The notes under the pieces: generated by a model
What the model was told of the DNA's origin: nothing
The model's database searches: none
The model's input: the letters and a program-made list of their open reading frames with translations, nothing else
Program-made: the position numbers and the translations under genes
Source of the DNA: an uncultured bacterium
Lineage (GTDB): Bacteria > Actinomycetota > Coriobacteriia > Coriobacteriales > Coriobacteriaceae
Assembly (NCBI GenBank): GCA_905215195.1
Contig: CAJMPF010000063.1
Span: 1 to 8,582, forward strand
Direction of reading: 5' to 3'
DNA: 8,582 nt
Shown: one piece after another, positions 5,582 to 8,582 of the stretch
How the letters are laid out: every line of letters begins with the position of its first letter
Position numbering within the stretch: the first letter of the stretch is position 1

Positions 5582-6622
5582 ATGTCTGAGCTCAACCCCG
5601 TCCGCATTGCCGTTATCGGCGCCGGCGCCATGGGCCGCAACCACATCCGCTTTGTCACCGAGGAGCCCGAGGCCGAGCTCGTCGCCATCGCCGACGCCTT
5701 TGAGGGCGCCCGCGCCACGGCTGAGGCCGCCGGCGTGCCGTTCTTCACCGATCCCGCCCAGATGATGGACGAGGTCAAGCCCGAGGCCGTCATTATCGCC
5801 ACCCCCAACGACCTGCACCTGGGCGTTGCCCGCGAGGCTGTGAAGCGCAATATCGTGCCGCTGGTCGAAAAGCCGATCTCCAACGACCTGGAGGATGCCC
5901 AGGCTTTCGCTGCCGAGGCCGAGACCGCCGGCGTGCCCGTGCTCGTGGGTCAGCACCGTCGCCACAACCCCTTCGTCAACAAGGCCAAGGAGATCATCGA
6001 GTCCGGCGAGCTGGGCAAGCTCACCGTGTCGAGCTTCCACTACATGATCTATAAGAATGACGAGTACTTCGATGTCGAATGGCGCCGCAAGAAGGGTGCC
6101 GGCCCGATCCTGGTCAACCTGGTGCACGACGTCGACCTGCTCCGCTACCTGCTGGGCGAGCCCGTTGCCGTCCAGGGTATGCAGTCCAGCGCCGCCCGCG
6201 GTTTTGAGACCGAGGACTCCGCCGTGGTCAACGTCCGTTTTGCCGATGGCGCGCTCGCAAGCATGACCATCTCCGACGCCACCGCCAGCCCCTGGAACTG
6301 GGAGGCAACCGCTCGCGAGGACCCGCAGTACCGCCCCTTCGACGCCGACGCCTACTTTATCGGCGGCACTAAGGGCGCCCTGTCGCTGCCCCGCCTGCAC
6401 CAGTTCTCCTACGACGGCGCCTCCAACTGGCACAAGCCGCTGCAGATGGAGATTCCGGCCGTCGACCCGGCACTGCCGCACAAGATGCAGCTCAAGCACT
6501 TTGTGAAGGTTGTCCGCCGTGAGGTCGAGCCCGTCGTGACCCCCGCCGACAACGTTAAGACGCTCACGCTTCTCAACGCTATCAAGGAGGCCGCCGAGAC
6601 CGGCCAGCTCGTCGAGCTGTAA
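5582..6622 (+). CDS. Gfo/Idh/MocA-family oxidoreductase
   Basis: A 346-residue NAD(P)-dependent dehydrogenase of the Gfo/Idh/MocA family, whose members oxidise or reduce sugars, inositols, sugar acids and related cyclic compounds. The N-terminal Rossmann domain shows VIGAGAMG (11-18) and D38 after the second strand (ELVAIADA), suggesting NAD(H). ATPNDLH (73-79) and the family signature E96-K97-P98 follow. The C-terminal alpha/beta substrate domain carries GAGPILVNLVHDVDLLRYLLG (172-192), where K-containing EKP, H182 and D185/D183 are the usual catalytic or substrate-contact positions. SPWNWEATAREDPQYRPF...YFIGGTKGALSLP is a further recognisable block. Length is normal. AAGGAG (5571-5576), 5 nt before the ATG, is an excellent ribosome site, which makes this the best-primed gene of the operon. 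Substrate unknown. Confidence 0.9.
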   Translation: MSELNPVRIAVIGAGAMGRNHIRFVTEEPEAELVAIADAFEGARATAEAAGVPFFTDPAQMMDEVKPEAVIIATPNDLHLGVAREAVKRNIVPLVEKPISNDLEDAQAFAAEAETAGVPVLVGQHRRHNPFVNKAKEIIESGELGKLTVSSFHYMIYKNDEYFDVEWRRKKGAGPILVNLVHDVDLLRYLLGEPVAVQGMQSSAARGFETEDSAVVNVRFADGALASMTISDATASPWNWEATAREDPQYRPFDADAYFIGGTKGALSLPRLHQFSYDGASNWHKPLQMEIPAVDPALPHKMQLKHFVKVVRREVEPVVTPADNVKTLTLLNAIKEAAETGQLVEL

Positions 6623-6680
6623 TGCCTTAAGAGCGACCGCGGCAGAAACCCCATGCCGAGTCCCTCGGTCCGCCACCAAC

Positions 6681-6730
6681 AAGCCCCTCTTCTTTGCCCT
6701 GCGAGCAGCCTCCTGCCCGCGGGGCTTTTT
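6681..6730 (+). terminator. Intrinsic terminator of the operon
   Basis: AAGCCCC (6681-6687) pairs with GGGGCTT (6721-6727), and a tighter alternative stem AGCCTC/GGGGCT (6707-6712 with 6721-6726, one G-U pair) uses the same right arm. Five T (6726-6730) follow immediately. It lies about 60-100 bp past the Gfo gene stop and fits a rho-independent terminator for the three-gene operon. Confidence 0.7.
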
Positions 6731-6789
6731 GCTACCTTGCCGACGATTATTCTGGAGCGAGGCTATTTTGCGCCTCAGCTTGGTTCGTT

Positions 6790-6951
6790 CGCCACGAAAT
6801 GGGCCTATCTACTACGTTTAACCGATCGCCCTCAAGCATGCCGAATTTCCTAAAATCAAAAGCGCAGGTAGACGGCTTGCGCATTCTCGGAAAACCGGGG
6901 GATGGTCGACCCATACGATTCAAACGTAGTAGATAGGTCGTTTTCGTGGCG
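6790..6951. repeat. 162-bp imperfect inverted-repeat element
   Basis: The arms, 6790-6819 and 6922-6951, are about 30 nt long. CGCCACGAAA pairs with TTTTCGTGGCG apart from two mismatches, and CCTATCTACTACGTTT pairs perfectly with AAACGTAGTAGATAGG. The ~102-nt interior contains smaller hairpins: GCGCA/TGCGC (6862-6866 with 6878-6882) and CTCGG-AAAA-CCGGGG near 6885-6900. There is no credible gene inside and no clear target-site duplication outside. It looks like a MITE/REP-type element or a structured RNA. Its right end is 82 bp before tex and upstream of the candidate tex promoter. Confidence 0.6.
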
Positions 6952-6969
6952 CGGGCCCAAAACAGTCTT

Positions 6970-6997
6970 TTGAAACGGGTGGTATCCTTGGTAGCCC
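6970..6997 (+). promoter_or_regulatory. Candidate tex promoter
   Basis: TTGAAA (6970-6975), a good -35, and TAGCCC (6992-6997), a poor -10, are separated by 16 bp. Transcription would start near 7004, giving a short leader before the ribosome site at 7023. It is the only reasonable pair in the gap downstream of the inverted-repeat element. Confidence 0.3.
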
Positions 6998-7032
6998 TGT
7001 GCTGCAAACGCACCTTAAACGCAAGGAGTCCC

Positions 7033-8582
7033 ATGGATCTTATCGCCCAGCTCGCCCACGAGCTCAACCTTAAGGCCGCCAACATCGAGGCAGCCGTCAA
7101 GCTCATCGACGAGGGCAACACCATCCCCTTTATTTCGCGCTACCGCAAAGAAGCAACGGGCGGCATGGACGACGTCGCCCTGCGCGCACTCGACGAGCGC
7201 CTGTCCTACCTGCGCAATCTTGAACAGCGCAAAGAGGACGTCATTCTGCTCATCGACGCCCAGGGCAAGCTCACGCCCGAACTCGAGCAGCAGATTCGCG
7301 AGGCCACGCAGCTCCAGCGTGTCGAGGACCTCTACAAGCCCTACCGCAAAAAGCGCATGACCCGCGCGCAGAAGGCCCGCGAGGCAGGCCTGGAGCCGCT
7401 TGCCAACATGATCATCATGCAGGCCTCGGCCAAGGGCAGCGCACTCGATGCCGCCGCGGCCTACGTCAACGAGGAAGCCGGCTTCGACACGCCCGAGAAG
7501 GCGCTCGCCGGTGCGGCGGACCGCCTCCTCCGAATTGGCGGGGACCGCGCCGCTCAGCAGAAAGAGGGCGGTGGCCGAGACGGTGGCCGAGGACCCCGAG
7601 AACGTCGCCGACCTGCGCGCTTTTACGCAAAACACCGCCGATATCGTCGTCGAGGCCACCGACCCCACCGAGAAGACCCCCTACGAGCCGTACTACAGCT
7701 ATGATGAGCCGCTGCGCCGTATACCCAACCACCGCGTGCTGGCTATCGACCGCGGTGAGCGCGAGGGCAAGCTCCGCGTGCGCGTGAACGTCGACGGTGC
7801 TGCCGCCACGGCACGCCTCGGCAGCCGTTGGCCCCGCCGCCAGGGCGTGTTTGCTCCCGTCTTTGACGCCGCCATCGCTGACGGTTACAAGCGCCTCATG
7901 GCCCCCTCGCTGGAGCGCGAAGCCCGCGCCAAGCTCACCGTTCGCGCGCAGACCGAGGCCATCAACGTCTTTGCCAAGAATCTCGAGGGCCTGCTCTCGG
8001 CACGCCCCGTGCGCGGTGCCCGCGTGCTCGCGCTCGATCCGGGATACCGCACCGGCTGCAAGGTCGCCGTTATGGACGAGACCGGCAAGCTGCTCGACCA
8101 CGGCGTGGTCTACCCCACCAAGCCGCGCCACGACGTCGCCGGCACCAAGCGCGAGCTCGCCCGCCTCGTCAAGAAGGATGGCGTCAACACCATCGTCATC
8201 GGCAACGGCACCGCCAGCCGCGAGACCGAGGAAGTCGTCTCGGAGTTCATTGCCGAGCAGGCGCCCAGCCTTCGCTACACCATCGTCAATGAGGCCGGCG
8301 CGTCGGTGTACTCCGCCTCCGAGCTCGCCAGTCAGGAATACCCCGACCTGGACGTCACCGTGCGTGGCGCCATGAGCCTGGGCCGCCGCCTGCAGGATCC
8401 GTTGGCAGAGCTCGTTAAGATTCCGCCTCAGTCCATCGGCGTGGGTCAGTACCAGCACGACCTTGACCAGGCCGAGCTTTCGTGCACCCTGGGCCACGTG
8501 GTGGAAGACGTCGTCAACCGTGTGGGCGTCGACGTCAACACCGCGAGCGCGAGCCTGCTGGGATACGTATCGGGCATCACGC
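7033..8582 (+). pseudogene. tex: Tex-family RNA-binding protein gene, frame-broken and cut by window end
   Basis: Tex is a cytoplasmic nucleic-acid-binding protein with a YqgF/RNase H-like domain, helix-hairpin-helix motifs and a C-terminal S1 domain, implicated in transcription and RNA turnover. The ATG follows AAGGAG by 4 nt. Residues 1-163 are the normal N-terminal region (IDEGNTIPFISRYRKEATGGMDD, VEDLYKPYRKKRMTRAQKAREAGLEPLA). After about 7521 this frame reads off-family, Arg/Gly-rich sequence to a stop at 7702-7704. Family sequence resumes in the +1 frame by 7571 (VAETVAEDPENVADLRAF) and stays open to the window end: the YqgF region (VLALDPGYRTGCKVAV, IGNGTASRETEE, NEAGASVYSASELA, about 8020-8330), SIGVGQYQHD (8432-8461) and VGVDVNTAS. 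The S1 domain lies beyond the window. The frame break is either real inactivation or a sequence error; the 223-residue N-terminal product alone would lack all catalytic-fold and RNA-binding parts. Confidence 0.85.
7522..7570 (+). other. Frame-shifting extra segment inside tex
   Basis: Between the last residue of good N-terminal homology (Asp at 7519-7521) and the first of the resumed frame (Val at 7571) are 49 nt. In E. coli Tex, as I remember it, the matching stretch needs about one codon, so roughly 46 extra nt are present, which is 15 codons plus one base and accounts for the +1 shift. The segment begins within GGCGG-A-CCGCC (7515-7525), and a similar GGCGG-GGA-CCGCGCC follows at 7537-7551. 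Confidence 0.5.

Noticed and set aside
4121..6682. An 853-codon open frame on the - strand opposite the MFS and Gfo genes
   Set aside because: It is the shadow of high-GC coding on the other strand. It is Gly/Asp/His-rich and low in complexity, crosses two real genes and their gap, and has no family features.
6694..6936. Small open frames within the 162-bp inverted-repeat element
   Set aside because: They run through the terminator and the repeat arms. Composition and lack of ribosome sites argue against coding.
7571..7592. Programmed frameshifting as the explanation for the tex frame change
   Set aside because: No slippery heptamer or following pseudoknot is apparent, and the two frames are separated by surplus sequence rather than overlapping at a slip site.
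7466..8497. A 343-codon - strand open frame opposite tex
   Set aside because: It is antisense to conserved Tex sequence and of low complexity; it is open only because of GC-rich codons.
1..8582. CRISPR array, tRNA, rRNA or transposase gene
   Set aside because: No regularly spaced repeats, no cloverleaf or conserved rRNA sequence, and no DDE-type or recombinase reading frame was seen on either strand.

Overview
The window looks like chromosome from a high-GC gut actinobacterium of the Coriobacteriia, most likely Collinsella or a close relative. The basis is codon use strongly biased to G/C third positions in the metabolic genes (about 63% GC in a sampled stretch of the transporter), AAGGAG-type ribosome sites, and a perfect palindrome built on CAAAGGGAC/GTCCCTTTG, a kind of intergenic repeat I associate with that group. 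The genus is an inference from memory, not a search result.

Layout from left to right: (1) a type II toxin-antitoxin pair (Phd/YefM-like antitoxin, RelE/ParE-like toxin, 180-750, +) behind a promoter with an operator-like palindrome; (2) a low-GC orphan lipoprotein gene (951-1904, -) with a twin-arginine lipoprotein signal and a run of nine G in its upstream region; (3) a repeat-rich gap (about 1905-2196) holding a 20-bp tandem repeat and a 25-bp-arm inverted repeat; (4) a LysR-type regulator (2197-3075, -) divergent from (5) a three-gene operon (3309-6622, +) for a short-chain dehydrogenase/reductase, an OFA-type major facilitator transporter and a Gfo/Idh/MocA oxidoreductase; (6) a rho-independent terminator followed by a 162-bp imperfect inverted-repeat element; (7) the start of tex, an RNA-binding transcription accessory protein gene, which carries a frame break near 7522-7570 and runs off the window end.

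The centre of the window reads as a self-contained catabolic module. A LysR regulator, probably sensing a small organic acid or sugar-like compound, would control a divergent operon in which the MFS protein imports the substrate and two NAD(P)-dependent dehydrogenases of unrelated folds act on it. A sequential oxidation and reduction at a hydroxyl group would fit, but the substrate cannot be read from sequence. The intergenic region has a LysR-box-like GTTA-N9-TAAC element placed over the candidate lysR -35 and just upstream of the candidate operon promoter.

I see no unmistakably new multi-gene system. The items most worth a second look are the frame-broken tex, the 162-bp structured repeat, the poly-G tract in a possible promoter spacer before the orphan lipoprotein, and the uncharacterised SDR/OFA/Gfo module. 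No tRNA, rRNA, CRISPR array or transposase gene was found.
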